Assembly: GCA_015075425.1 (NCBI GenBank)
Contig: JABTUL010000002.1
Span: 806,001 to 870,000 of the forward strand
Reading direction: 5' to 3'
Length of the DNA: 64,000 nt
Source of the DNA: Spirochaetales bacterium
Lineage (GTDB): Bacteria; Spirochaetota; Leptospiria; Leptospirales; Leptonemataceae
The position numbers and the translations under genes were made by a program. Below the pieces are notes generated by a model. The model worked only from the letters and a program-made list of their open reading frames with translations. It did not search any database and had not been told where the DNA came from. Below are positions 17,183-25,969 of this stretch, in pieces (position 1 is the first letter of the stretch; each line of letters starts with the position of its first letter).

Positions 17183-17509
17183 GAGTTTCTAGTTTAGGTT
17201 TCACACCCTTTGAATTACCTGCCTTTCATTCTATGTTCAGTTGTCTTTAGTTTCAAGCACATTTCTTCCCGCTCTCATTGGATGTATCCAACCTTTGTAA
17301 CTTTGCAACACTCAGGCAGCATGGTATAATTGAGCGGATTTGATGAAAATTGAGTGTCTATCTATCGTTTTGAATCCGGTCGTTTGTCCCAGTATTCTGG
17401 TCCGCTTTCGTAATAATTATTTCTATAAGTCGTTTTGTACATCCCCATCCTCCTTGTTTCAGATGCTCATTACCAGCCTTCAACCCGCTCGGGCGTGTGG
17501 CTGCGCTTT
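17181..17509. other. AT-rich non-coding stretch with one candidate promoter
   Basis: No convincing gene is seen in this stretch. It is AT-rich compared with the rest of the window and contains a good promoter-like sequence at 17303-17330, listed separately. The 67-codon ORF beginning near 17340 has no family signal and runs antisense into the end of the SpoIIE gene. Confidence 0.5.
17303..17330 (+). promoter_or_regulatory. Orphan sigma-70-type promoter candidate
   Basis: TTGCAA (17303-17308) and a perfect TATAAT (17325-17330) are separated by 16 nt, giving a predicted start near 17337. No recognised plus-strand gene follows. The transcript would run into the hairpin at 17510-17539 and antisense to the 3' end of the SpoIIE-phosphatase gene, so a small RNA or short peptide is possible. 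Confidence 0.4.
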
Positions 17510-17539
17510 CCAGCTCCTTGATTTCAGGCAAGGAGCTGG
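17510..17539. terminator. Inverted repeat at the 3' end of the SpoIIE gene
   Basis: An 11-bp perfect stem CCAGCTCCTTG (17510-17520) / CAAGGAGCTGG (17529-17539) has an 8-nt loop. It covers the last codons and stop of the minus-strand gene and lacks a T-run on either strand. It may protect the 3' end or terminate transcription from the opposite promoter. Confidence 0.45.
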
Positions 17540-20199
17540 GTGAGACGTTCCACTACGTCGGACTCCGGATTGACCTCCCTGGCCCGTTCAAGGTAGGACC
17601 GGGCCTCCGTAAGGTTGCCCAGAAGTCGCAGATTATCCGCCAGATTCAAAAGATTGGCCAGCCGACGCGGTTGCAGCTCCGCCACTTTCCGGGCCGCCTG
17701 GGTTGCTTCCTCAATTTTGCGTGAGTGCTTGAGACATACGGATAGAGCAAACCAGCCGTCGCCATCTTCAGGGTACAATTGAACCATTTCCCGGTAAACG
17801 CGAGCCGCTTCCTCAAAAGCAGCATTCTCTACAAGTGCTCGACCACGAGCCCGATACTGATCGGGAGGGAGCCGCTCAGGAGGCCGGGTTTCCTCCGCTT
17901 CTTCCAGATTGTACTCATCCAGATTGATGGTAGCCCCGGAAAGCTCCTGCGCACTCACTCTGGCTCCTTCTTCCTGAAAACCGATGCGCAACAGGGAAAG
18001 GTCGTCGGTAACCTCACCGGTACCGTGGATCAGCTCCACCATTCTTTTCAGATCGCCATCGGCTTCCTGGACCGTATCCAGAAAGAGATTTTCATCTTCA
18101 TTGATGATCCGAACCCCGGCACCCTGTTCCATGTTCAGGTCATCACGCCCGTCGGAGCCACAGATAAGCACATCACCCGGGTTGAGCTGAAACTCCCGCA
18201 CCTTGAAAGTAAACTCGGAAATGGAGCCCAGTTTCCGCAGGGTAAGTTCGTCCTCAATGAATGTGGCCTTCTTCTGCCGATACAAAACGGTCCAGGGGTG
18301 CTCGGCATTGAAATAAACCATCTTGCCGGTTCTTTCATTTAGTACACCAACCACTGCTGAGGCCATCATCACTCCGTCGAAAGTTTTGAAAATATCATGC
18401 AATTCATAATATGTTTCTTCTAACCATTCAGCGGGCGTTTCAGAAAGGATGCGATTGCCGCGAGCGGATCGTGAGATAATGTTATTCATCGCAGTCCCGA
18501 GAACGATAGCCCCACCGGCACCCTGCATGGATTTGCCCATGGCGTCCCCATTTAGAAAAACGATGTAGCGGTCGGCCCCATCACCAAAGCGCAAGTTACC
18601 CACAATGCAGATATCGCCACCAAGCTCGGACTGCCTTTCTCTGAAGGTGAATTTCTTTTTTTGCTCCAGATAAAAAGCGCTGCGCGTCAGCTGAGATTTA
18701 TTCAAATCAATAGCCAGCGGGTGACCGATCAATGCCGTTAAATAATAATCCCCATCCTGCTGAACTTTCAGCGCCTGGATTTCCTCCATTTTTTCGGTGA
18801 CTTCGCGAGTTCGTTCCTTGACTTTATCTTCAAGAGTCTCCGCATACTCTTGCAGCCGATTTTTTGCGTCCAGGATACTGCGCACCATACTGTTAAAGGA
18901 CTCCGAAAGATAACCGATTTCATCCTGCACCATAACCGGAATCTTTACCTGAAGGTTTCCTGTATTGACTTCACTCACACCACCCAGAAGGGAATTGAGC
19001 GGACGCACGAGTGTACGGGAAAAGAATATGGGATAGAGTACGAGAATGAGAACCACCAGCCCGAGGAGCATGTAGGCCACATGTCTTGCGTGCTGATCCA
19101 GGTAGCGCCGGTAGTCCAGGTAGGGAACGCCCACTTCATACACAGCGTTCTGGTTTGGATCGGCCACCCGGTAGCCAAAGAATATCTCCATGGAATGCGG
19201 CCGGCCTTTGCGGTAGATCCTTTGCCCTTCCGGGCGTTCCCGGGCAAGGTCCGTCTTGATCTCTTCCAGATCCAGTTCGCTTTCTCCGGGATTGCTCAGT
19301 AGAACGGCATTGCGGTCGGCGTTGCTGTAGCGAATGACATAACCAAAATTTTCTCTGCGCGATCCCGGCACAAGTACGGACCTGGCCGTCAAGTCCCCGA
19401 TGCGGTCAAAACTCTTCTCAATGTCTGAGTTCACCACAGCAAAGATTCCCTGAACGGCAAGCAGGATCGTCATCACAGATATACCTACAATTTTCGTCAT
19501 GAAACTGGTCCGCTCCACTGTATTGTTAATAAATACAATTGCTATAGTAAAATAGCCCACCAGAGTCAGGATGACAAAAATCTGTTGATAGGTTCCGTGA
19601 GGTATGCGGCCGTTATTCAAAAAAATATTGGCAATTCCTGGTCCAAGCGAGGGCACCAGCATGGCAAAAAGCAACTGATACGCAGAACGGCGTTGTTCGC
19701 CCGACAGGCGGCGAGCTTTCCTTACCATAACTACCGTGAACCATACGACCATTAAGAGAATTGCCCGGGCCACATTCTGTCCCATTTCATGGGAGTAATT
19801 GAAAATGTTCCCGTTGAAGGTAAATTCTGGATTGGTGTTCAGCGCTTTGTAGTAAAAATCAGCAACCAGCAGAAGGGAGAGCAATCCCAGCACGACCATC
19901 GCAATGCGACTTTCTTTACGATTGAAATTTTCTATGTATTCGTAGGCGAATTTTATCATCATGATAAGCGGCAAGAAAACAACACCCACGGTAATGAATC
20001 GATGGTAGCCGCTGGTTATATCCGGAAAAATCGCTGACCACAGATAGCCAAAATCCAGCAAGAAACCTCCAATAAAAAAGAGGACCAGATAGCGGGTGGG
20101 CTTTTGCTTGCTTTTCAGACTGGCAAGGTAGAGCGCGATCAATAATGTAAAGATGCAACAAACAAGTGTGGCTATGCCCCAGTCATTGAAAAGGATCAT
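17524..20199 (-). CDS. 7TM-HAMP-SpoIIE/PP2C phosphatase with C-terminal TPRs
   Basis: This 891-residue membrane signalling protein begins with about seven hydrophobic helices (residues 1-260), followed by an extracytoplasmic loop and another helix near 375-400. A HAMP domain (VNTGNLQVKIPVMVQDEIGY) and a coiled coil (about 450-490) come next. The RsbU/SpoIIE-type phosphatase domain (about 530-720) has GGDICIVGNL, the NGDAMGKSMQG metal-binding region and CGSDGRDDL; two TPR units close the protein. Such proteins dephosphorylate Ser/Thr of anti-sigma-factor antagonists in partner-switching. The ATG at 20199 is preferred to one at 20235 because the extension reads through a ribosome-site-like GGAGG. 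Confidence 0.85.
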   Translation of the reverse strand: MILFNDWGIATLVCCIFTLLIALYLASLKSKQKPTRYLVLFFIGGFLLDFGYLWSAIFPDITSGYHRFITVGVVFLPLIMMIKFAYEYIENFNRKESRIAMVVLGLLSLLLVADFYYKALNTNPEFTFNGNIFNYSHEMGQNVARAILLMVVWFTVVMVRKARRLSGEQRRSAYQLLFAMLVPSLGPGIANIFLNNGRIPHGTYQQIFVILTLVGYFTIAIVFINNTVERTSFMTKIVGISVMTILLAVQGIFAVVNSDIEKSFDRIGDLTARSVLVPGSRRENFGYVIRYSNADRNAVLLSNPGESELDLEEIKTDLARERPEGQRIYRKGRPHSMEIFFGYRVADPNQNAVYEVGVPYLDYRRYLDQHARHVAYMLLGLVVLILVLYPIFFSRTLVRPLNSLLGGVSEVNTGNLQVKIPVMVQDEIGYLSESFNSMVRSILDAKNRLQEYAETLEDKVKERTREVTEKMEEIQALKVQQDGDYYLTALIGHPLAIDLNKSQLTRSAFYLEQKKKFTFRERQSELGGDICIVGNLRFGDGADRYIVFLNGDAMGKSMQGAGGAIVLGTAMNNIISRSARGNRILSETPAEWLEETYYELHDIFKTFDGVMMASAVVGVLNERTGKMVYFNAEHPWTVLYRQKKATFIEDELTLRKLGSISEFTFKVREFQLNPGDVLICGSDGRDDLNMEQGAGVRIINEDENLFLDTVQEADGDLKRMVELIHGTGEVTDDLSLLRIGFQEEGARVSAQELSGATINLDEYNLEEAEETRPPERLPPDQYRARGRALVENAAFEEAARVYREMVQLYPEDGDGWFALSVCLKHSRKIEEATQAARKVAELQPRRLANLLNLADNLRLLGNLTEARSYLERAREVNPESDVVERLTQLLA

Positions 20200-20247
20200 G
20201 AGCAGGAAGTCTGCGCCCTCCGGGCACGCTGGCAATCATTTTTGTTG

Positions 20248-21111
20248 TTAGAATCGCACCGCCGGAAAAACAAAGTTGATCCCGAAAATGTTGCCGTGCT
20301 GGAATACTTCCGCTGGCGGTTTGCCAAAGTTCTGGTTGCGAAGGGTATTCAAGCAGGCCTCATCCACTTCGTGCTGACCCAGGCTGGAAATTTTGCGAAC
20401 ATCCCGCACCGTGCCGCTTTCATCCAGGAGGAACTGGACTTTGACCACCTGGGGCTTGATCGGCTGATTGATCACATATCCGGCATGGTCCCGATATGCA
20501 TAGTTCATGCCCGGAGGTGCAAAGCTGTCCTGGATTTGTCGCAGCATGCTTTGAAAGTAAGAAAACCCGGCCAGCTCCTGCCGGGCTATGGATAGCATTC
20601 CGGAGGAGTCGTAGCGCAGGGCAAAATCCTGCTGGAATCGGTAGTTTGCCGGTATCTTCCAGGCTGCTCCGCCGGTGTTCTTTCCGGCTTTTTCTTTTTT
20701 CGGTGTCGGTCGGCTATCCGTTCGCTTCTGACCGAACTCAGCCGGGCTATCCACCGACGGGACTGCTGCGGTCGCGGATCTCCGGCCGGGGTCGAGTACA
20801 TCGTAGGGGGTCAGGGTATGAAAGCCTTCCTTTTCTGTTATTCCGCCTTTGCCTTCAGCGCTTGTGCGGGAAAGAGCCCGAATCTGGTCCGTTTCTTTGG
20901 GTGGGGAGTCTTTCTGGTCCACAAGAACCGGATAGATACGCTCTTCCAGAGCTCGTTTCTCCATCTGGCGGCGTGCCAGTTGCAGCTGGCCTGACTCTCC
21001 GAGGAGCGGATTCCCGTCCGGAAGAATTAAATGCAGAAAGAAAAGGGCAAGCGGTACGGAAACCACAAGGCTGGCCAGGGACAATCGTTCTTCTTCCTCC
21101 GGGGCCGGCAC
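20248..21111 (-). CDS. TonB-like energy-transducing protein
   Basis: This 287-residue protein has a single N-terminal membrane anchor (about residues 12-31), a polar, charged periplasmic linker and a C-terminal domain (about 200-287). That domain follows the TonB_C pattern: KVQFLLDESGTVRDVRKISSLG, then DEACLNTLRNQNFGKPPAE. TonB proteins transmit proton-motive energy from ExbB/ExbD to outer-membrane receptors. No exbBD or receptor is next to it. The Pro-Lys/Pro-Glu linker usual in TonB is weak here. Confidence 0.7.
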   Translation of the reverse strand: MPAPEEEERLSLASLVVSVPLALFFLHLILPDGNPLLGESGQLQLARRQMEKRALEERIYPVLVDQKDSPPKETDQIRALSRTSAEGKGGITEKEGFHTLTPYDVLDPGRRSATAAVPSVDSPAEFGQKRTDSRPTPKKEKAGKNTGGAAWKIPANYRFQQDFALRYDSSGMLSIARQELAGFSYFQSMLRQIQDSFAPPGMNYAYRDHAGYVINQPIKPQVVKVQFLLDESGTVRDVRKISSLGQHEVDEACLNTLRNQNFGKPPAEVFQHGNIFGINFVFPAVRF

Positions 21112-21198
21112 ACGGACAGAATAATGGATTCCGGCCCGATTGCCAAGCCCTTACGGGAACATGCTTGCCGAATTTTTCGCATTGCGCCAACCTGGCGT

Positions 21199-21684
21199 AT
21201 GCATCCAAACGCCGCTTTGCTTGAAAAATTTTACTCCTCTTTTCAAAAGAAAGATTTTGCCTCCATGAACGATTGCTACAGTGAAATGGTCGTATTCAGG
21301 GATCCGGTCTTTGAAACTTTAGAAGGATGGAAAGCCCGGGCCATGTGGCAGATGCTCGTGGAACGCGGCGGCACTGACCTGGCCATCAGTTTTGCCAACA
21401 TAGATGCCGGCCCGGATACGGGCAGCGCGCAGTGGGAAGCGGTTTACCGCTTTGGTAAGACCGGCAATACCGTTCACAATAAGATCCGGGCCCGTTTTGA
21501 ATTTGCTGACGGCAAAATTGTAAAACATACTGACGACTTTAGCCTCTGGACCTGGGCCGGGATGGCCCTGGGACTGCGGGGCACTCTTCTGGGCTGGACA
21601 CCATTCGTCCAGAATGCGATTCGCAAGGAAGCGCAGGCGGGGCTTGAGCTGTACATCAAGCGCAAACGCCTGGGCCCCAAATGA
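21199..21684 (+). CDS. NTF2/SnoaL-like protein
   Basis: This 161-residue cytoplasmic protein has the NTF2-like fold signature: an N-terminal helix NAALLEKFYSSFQKKDFASM, then CYSEMVVFRDPVF, and late strands IRARFEFADGKIVKHTDDF before a Trp-rich helix. Members bind small ligands or act as isomerases; the ligand is unknown. An in-frame extension overlaps the divergent tonB-like gene, so the ATG at 21199 is chosen. Its stop overlaps the ABC ATPase start by ATGA, putting it in that transporter operon. Confidence 0.75.
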   Translation: MHPNAALLEKFYSSFQKKDFASMNDCYSEMVVFRDPVFETLEGWKARAMWQMLVERGGTDLAISFANIDAGPDTGSAQWEAVYRFGKTGNTVHNKIRARFEFADGKIVKHTDDFSLWTWAGMALGLRGTLLGWTPFVQNAIRKEAQAGLELYIKRKRLGPK

Positions 21685-22643
21685 GTCTTCGCGTAGCCAA
21701 TCTTCGCAAAGAATTCCGGCCCTTTTTTAGCAGACGCCCGCCCATTACAGCCGTACGCAAAATCGATTTTGAAATCGAACCGGGAAAGATCTATGCCCTG
21801 CTGGGTCCCAACGGAGCGGGAAAATCCACCACCATCAAAATGATCGCGGGCCTCATCCAGCCGACTTCCGGCCAGGTTTATATCAATGGTCGGCCCGTTT
21901 CTCCGGGACATCCGGAGCATTACAAGAATCTTAGCGCCGTTCTCGAAGGAACAAGGAACGTTTACTGGCGGCTCAATCCCATCGAAAACTTGCATTACTT
22001 TGCCAATCTGCGCGGCGTGTCCTCGCAAAAGATTGAGAAGCGTTCCGAGGAATTGCTAACTCTTCTGGAACTGGATGCTCGCAAAAAAAATCAGAGTCAG
22101 CACCTGTCACGCGGTATGCTGCAGAAACTGGCCCTGGCCGTCGCTCTCATCACCGACCCCCGCATTTTGCTTCTGGATGAACCGACTCTGGGCCTTGACA
22201 TCAGCAGCGCACGCCGCATTCGGGAAGTGATTCTACACCTGGCCCACAAGGAAGGACGGATTATCCTTTTGACCACCCATCAAATGGAACTCGTGGAGTC
22301 TGTCGCAGACCACGTGGGAATCATTCGCGAAGGGGAGCTGGCAATCGAAGGCAGCATAGCCAACTTGCGGAAAATCTTTGCCAGCTTCATTTACAGACTC
22401 AAGATCAAAGGACGCTTCGTCATGCCCGCTGCCTGGAAAAAGTACAATGCCATTGTCAAACAGAGCAACGATGATTTCACCGAGCTGGAACTGGACCTGG
22501 GAAGCAAGGATGGGATGTTCGCTGTTCTGGCAGACCTGCAAAAAAAGGGCAGTGAAATCATTCAGCTGGATCGCAACACTGATGATCTCGAGGAGATATT
22601 CCTCCGGGTGTTGGAACGAAAACCAGAGCAGGCAAACGCTTGA
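21681..22643 (+). CDS. ABC transporter ATP-binding protein
   Basis: This 320-residue ATPase has Walker A GPNGAGKST, the ABC signature HLSRGMLQKLALAVAL, Walker B ILLLDEPTLGLD and the switch histidine in LLTTHQMELVESVADH. The C-terminal 80 residues form the extra domain typical of ABC-2 exporter ATPases (NatA/DrrA type). It energises the membrane protein encoded just downstream, which starts inside its stop codon (TTGA overlap). Substrate is unknown; the class often exports drugs, polysaccharides or lipids. Confidence 0.93.
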   Translation: MSLRVANLRKEFRPFFSRRPPITAVRKIDFEIEPGKIYALLGPNGAGKSTTIKMIAGLIQPTSGQVYINGRPVSPGHPEHYKNLSAVLEGTRNVYWRLNPIENLHYFANLRGVSSQKIEKRSEELLTLLELDARKKNQSQHLSRGMLQKLALAVALITDPRILLLDEPTLGLDISSARRIREVILHLAHKEGRIILLTTHQMELVESVADHVGIIREGELAIEGSIANLRKIFASFIYRLKIKGRFVMPAAWKKYNAIVKQSNDDFTELELDLGSKDGMFAVLADLQKKGSEIIQLDRNTDDLEEIFLRVLERKPEQANA

Positions 22644-23440
22644 AGCGCATCACCACGCACCTGAGAGAAGCGGCTTTAATGCTCAAGGCAGAATTTGTAC
22701 GCGATCTCATCTTCATGCGCCGCTATCCCCTTGAACCTCTGTCCTTCATTTTCTTTATGTATATGATCCTCATCGCCGTACTCTTTGGCTTTGAACAACT
22801 GATGCAGGGACAAACGACCGGTCTGAACCGGGAAAAGATGATCCTCGGCTACTGCTTGATGCAATTTGTTTTATCGGCGCAGATGGGCTGGTCGGGGCAG
22901 ATCCAGAATGAAAGCCAGACGGGCACGCTCGAACAGCTATCCATCTCCGGCCATTCTCTGGGCGATGTTCTTCTGGCCCGCGGAATTTCTCAGTTTCCCC
23001 GCCATGCCCTGAGCTTCCTGGCCCTGTTTGGCGCCTATGCGCTGTCGCTCGCGGACCTCAATTTTCACCTGCACCGAATTCACTGGCTGCTCCTTCTACT
23101 TTTCATCACAGCATTCGGCGTTTTTGGTGTTGCCTACGTCTTTGCCGGAGTTACCCTGATCTTTAAGAGAGTAGGCTTCTTTTTTCAGATCATCAACTTT
23201 GCCTTCCTGGGATTATTCTGGCAGGATCCTGCCCGCCTGGAAGGGCTGACTCTGCATTTTTATCAAATCTTCCCTTTAACGGCTGGAATGGCGGCAATGG
23301 AAAGTCTGCTCATCGTCGACCGGATTCCCTCCATTGGCCCGATGCTGACTTTTTCTTTACTTTTCTGGCTGGCCGGATATATCGTATTCCGATTGCTGGA
23401 AAATCGCGCCAGAAAGCAGGGACTTCTGTCTCAGTACTGA
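22640..23440 (+). CDS. ABC-2 type transporter permease
   Basis: This 266-residue protein has about six transmembrane helices in the ABC-2 arrangement (hydrophobic segments near residues 35-55, 75-95, 125-145, 150-180, 185-215, 235-255). It pairs with the ATPase upstream. The TTG at 22640 overlaps the previous TGA, so it is translationally coupled. A QIQNESQTGTLEQLSISG segment matches the cytoplasmic loop that in this family contacts the ATPase. Substrate unknown. Confidence 0.87.
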   Translation: MKRITTHLREAALMLKAEFVRDLIFMRRYPLEPLSFIFFMYMILIAVLFGFEQLMQGQTTGLNREKMILGYCLMQFVLSAQMGWSGQIQNESQTGTLEQLSISGHSLGDVLLARGISQFPRHALSFLALFGAYALSLADLNFHLHRIHWLLLLLFITAFGVFGVAYVFAGVTLIFKRVGFFFQIINFAFLGLFWQDPARLEGLTLHFYQIFPLTAGMAAMESLLIVDRIPSIGPMLTFSLLFWLAGYIVFRLLENRARKQGLLSQY

Positions 23441-23465
23441 AAGCAAATCCAGCCAGGAGTAAAAC

Positions 23466-24050
23466 ATGGACCCATTCAGCCTGACCAAATACTTCGCAAA
23501 AATGAAGTTTTTCAAAATCTTTGGCAATGAAATCAAGATCTACGACGAGAGTAAAAACAATCTGTTGTTCTTCGTGAAGCAAAAAGCCTTCAAACTGAAG
23601 GAAGACATTACCATCTATTCAGATGCCAATAAAAGCCAGGAATTGTTGAAAATCAATGCCCGCAGCATTCTGGATCTTTCAGCCACTTATGACGTCACTG
23701 ATCCTCGCTCCGGACAGAAATACGGATCCTTACGCCGCGAAGGTCTGAAGTCGGTCATGGTGATCGATTCGTGGCAGATTCTTGATGCAAATGGTCAAGA
23801 GATCGGCAAAATTCAAGAAGACAACTGGATCATGGCCTTGATCCGCCGCTATACCATGGGGAGCTTCATTCCGCAAACATTCCAGATTACGGTAGGCAAT
23901 ACTCCGGTGGGCGTGCTCAAACAAACATGGAATCCATTCGTCCCTCAATTTTCTCTGGATTTCAGTATGGACACCGGGAACAGGCTGGATCGTCGCATGG
24001 GAATCGCAGCCGTCATCCTCATGCAGGTCATTGAAGGCAAGCAGCAGTAG
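23466..24050 (+). CDS. LURP-one-related / scramblase-like beta-barrel protein
   Basis: This 194-residue protein has alternating beta strands resembling the LURP-one/Tubby-C2 fold: LLFFVKQKAFKLKEDITIY, then LLKINARSILDLSATYDV, then YGSLRREGLKSV and the late WQILDANGQEIGKI. Such proteins bind membranes or lipids in eukaryotes; bacterial roles are largely unknown. An AGGAG ribosome site lies about 6 nt upstream of the ATG. It follows the ABC permease by 25 bp and may belong to the same transcript. Confidence 0.75.
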   Translation: MDPFSLTKYFAKMKFFKIFGNEIKIYDESKNNLLFFVKQKAFKLKEDITIYSDANKSQELLKINARSILDLSATYDVTDPRSGQKYGSLRREGLKSVMVIDSWQILDANGQEIGKIQEDNWIMALIRRYTMGSFIPQTFQITVGNTPVGVLKQTWNPFVPQFSLDFSMDTGNRLDRRMGIAAVILMQVIEGKQQ

Positions 24051-24071
24051 TCGGATGGCATCAAGGCAGCG

Positions 24072-24908
24072 ATGGCGCCGGAGGAAGCAGGGCGGATTGA
24101 AGAGAGCCTGAAACAGAAGGTCTCAGAGGTTCGCCTCCTTTCCCATGGCCTCGCGCCCATCTGGAGGGCCACGGCCGGCGGCCGGCCGCTCATTATCAAG
24201 GGTCTGGAAATGCATGACCAGGCCCTGTGTGAAATCGACGGACTCAATGCTCTGGAAGAAGCGGGCTTCCCCGTCCCCAAAAACCGGGCCGTGATTGCAG
24301 GAGACAGGCAGCACTATCTGGTCATGGAATGGATCGAATCCGGACGGGCGACGCCGCGTCAGATCGGAAGCATTCTTGTTGGCGGGTACAAACGCAAAGC
24401 GGACCGCTGGGGCTACAATCGCAGTAACTATATCGGCCTGTTGCCGCAGGATAACCGCTGGGAGGCGGATTTCGCGAGCTTCTACCGGGAGTGTCGTCTG
24501 CAACCACAGTTCCGCCGGGGTGAACAATCGGGCCTCCTTTCAGGGAAAGACCAGGAGTTAGCCGAGTCCGCGCTCAGAAGCGTAGCCCGGGATTTTGAAA
24601 CCCTTTCTCCGGTCCTCATCCACGGTGATCTGTGGTCGGGCAATCTCCTCCTGTCTACGGGCAAAGTATACTTGATTGATCCGGCAGTTTCCTACTGTCA
24701 TCCCGAACAGGATCTGGCCATGATGGCGCTTTTTGGCGGACCCTTATCACTTTCAGACCTGGAAAGCATCGCTCTTGAGACCGGAAGCCCGCCCGGGTTT
24801 CGCAGACGCATACCCTTCTGGCAAATCTATCCGTTACTGGTTCATGTGAATCTTTTTGGCGCATCCTACCTGGGTCAGCTTCGCGCTGCTCTGGCTGCCG
24901 CAAATTGA
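24072..24908 (+). CDS. Fructosamine kinase family protein
   Basis: This 278-residue kinase of the aminoglycoside/fructosamine-kinase fold has a lysine-bearing PLIIKGLE strand, YLVMEWIE in the hinge, the catalytic loop HGDLWSGNLL and the metal-binding LIDPAVSYCHPEQDLAMM. The last two are diagnostic of fructosamine-3-kinases. These phosphorylate Amadori-type glycated amines so the sugar can be removed, a protein-repair step. Length matches the family (about 290 aa). The stop overlaps the TTG start of prmC. Confidence 0.85.
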   Translation: MAPEEAGRIEESLKQKVSEVRLLSHGLAPIWRATAGGRPLIIKGLEMHDQALCEIDGLNALEEAGFPVPKNRAVIAGDRQHYLVMEWIESGRATPRQIGSILVGGYKRKADRWGYNRSNYIGLLPQDNRWEADFASFYRECRLQPQFRRGEQSGLLSGKDQELAESALRSVARDFETLSPVLIHGDLWSGNLLLSTGKVYLIDPAVSYCHPEQDLAMMALFGGPLSLSDLESIALETGSPPGFRRRIPFWQIYPLLVHVNLFGASYLGQLRAALAAAN

Positions 24909-25750
24909 CCCTTAGCGGGGCCCGCAAAGCCGGTGCCCGGTTTTTGCAGGGCGAGTTTGGTGAATCAGCACAGGCAGAGGCCGACTATTTGCTTTGCCAC
25001 ACTCTGGATATAGACAGAATTGCCCTGTTTCGCGACGCCGATCGCGAGCTAACCGAACGCGAGTTACCGGCCTATCAAGAGGTTCTGGGCCTTCGCCGCA
25101 GGCGGGTACCGCTTGCTTATATCACCGGGCAACGCGAATTTTTTGGCCTCACTTTTTCTGTCAGGCCGTGCGTTCTTATCCCCCGGCCGGAATCGGAATC
25201 CCTCGTCGAGTGTGCTCTGGAAAAATTTGGCCAGGAGACTCCCGACGTTCTGGACCTATGCTGTGGCAGCGGATGCCTGGGCATCGCCTTTGCCTCCCAT
25301 TGTGCTGTCCGCAATTTACATTTTTCCGATATCGATGCGGAGGCCCTTCAGGTGGCCCGGGAAAATGCCGCAAAGCTCCTGGGCCCTGGATCCACTGCCT
25401 TTTTGCAGGGCAACACCGTTTTGCCGTTGCAACAACAGTACGATCTCATTCTCTGCAATCCACCTTATGTTTCCCTGGACGAATACGCAAATCTTGAACC
25501 GGAACTGCACTATGAGCCCGTCCATGCTCTGATCAAATCAGATCCAGAAGCCTTTGCTCTACACCTCCTCCTGGATGCATTGCCTTTTCTGAAAGAAGGT
25601 GGCTGGCTGCTCCTGGAAAGCACCGAGTTTCTCGCAAACCACTTGCTAAACAGAATGCGGGATTCCAGAGAAGCCCTTTTCTTCCCGGGAACGGACTCCA
25701 GCGGCCAGATACGCTTCATACAGATGCAAAAAAAGTCGTCTGGCAGGTAA
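24905..25750 (+). CDS. prmC: Release factor glutamine methyltransferase PrmC
   Basis: This 281-residue SAM-dependent enzyme methylates the glutamine of the GGQ motif in release factors 1 and 2, improving termination. The N-terminal helical domain contains RKAGARFL and AEADYLLCHTL. The catalytic domain has IPRPESESLVE, the SAM loop VLDLCCGSGCLGIAFA and the glutamine-binding NPPY in LILCNPPYVS. It starts at a TTG inside a TTGA overlap with the fructosamine kinase gene, so translation is coupled. prfA, its frequent neighbour, is not in view. Confidence 0.92.
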   Translation: MTLSGARKAGARFLQGEFGESAQAEADYLLCHTLDIDRIALFRDADRELTERELPAYQEVLGLRRRRVPLAYITGQREFFGLTFSVRPCVLIPRPESESLVECALEKFGQETPDVLDLCCGSGCLGIAFASHCAVRNLHFSDIDAEALQVARENAAKLLGPGSTAFLQGNTVLPLQQQYDLILCNPPYVSLDEYANLEPELHYEPVHALIKSDPEAFALHLLLDALPFLKEGGWLLLESTEFLANHLLNRMRDSREALFFPGTDSSGQIRFIQMQKKSSGR

Positions 25751-25792
25751 AGTACGCCCCTGCGCGCACCGATTGATGACACAGAGGTAGCC

Positions 25793-25969
25793 ATGCACAT
25801 TTCCCATGACCCAATCGCCCGCTCAGCTCAGGCCATGAATGACCTGAACCAGAAAATCGTCGACGCGCACCAGAAACTTTCCGGCAAGCTTCTAAACATG
25901 GCTGTTACGGAAAAGGTAGGCGCGGAGAAGCAGGCCACGGCCGCCCAGGCTATCGACTACCGAGCCTGA
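25793..25969 (+). CDS. Small 58-residue protein of unknown function
   Basis: An ATG at 25793 preceded by an AGAGGT ribosome site opens a 58-codon ORF ending in TGA at 25967-25969. The peptide is helical, soluble and rich in Ala, Gln and Lys, with AMNDLNQKIVDAHQKLSG. It loosely recalls small YjfB/motility-associated helical proteins, but I do not claim that assignment. Its 3' end overlaps the convergent lipoprotein gene by 13 bp. Confidence 0.55.
   Translation: MHISHDPIARSAQAMNDLNQKIVDAHQKLSGKLLNMAVTEKVGAEKQATAAQAIDYRA

Noticed and set aside
17340-17543. 67-codon plus-strand ORF after the orphan promoter
   Set aside because: No family signal or clear ribosome site; kept only as part of a possible RNA.
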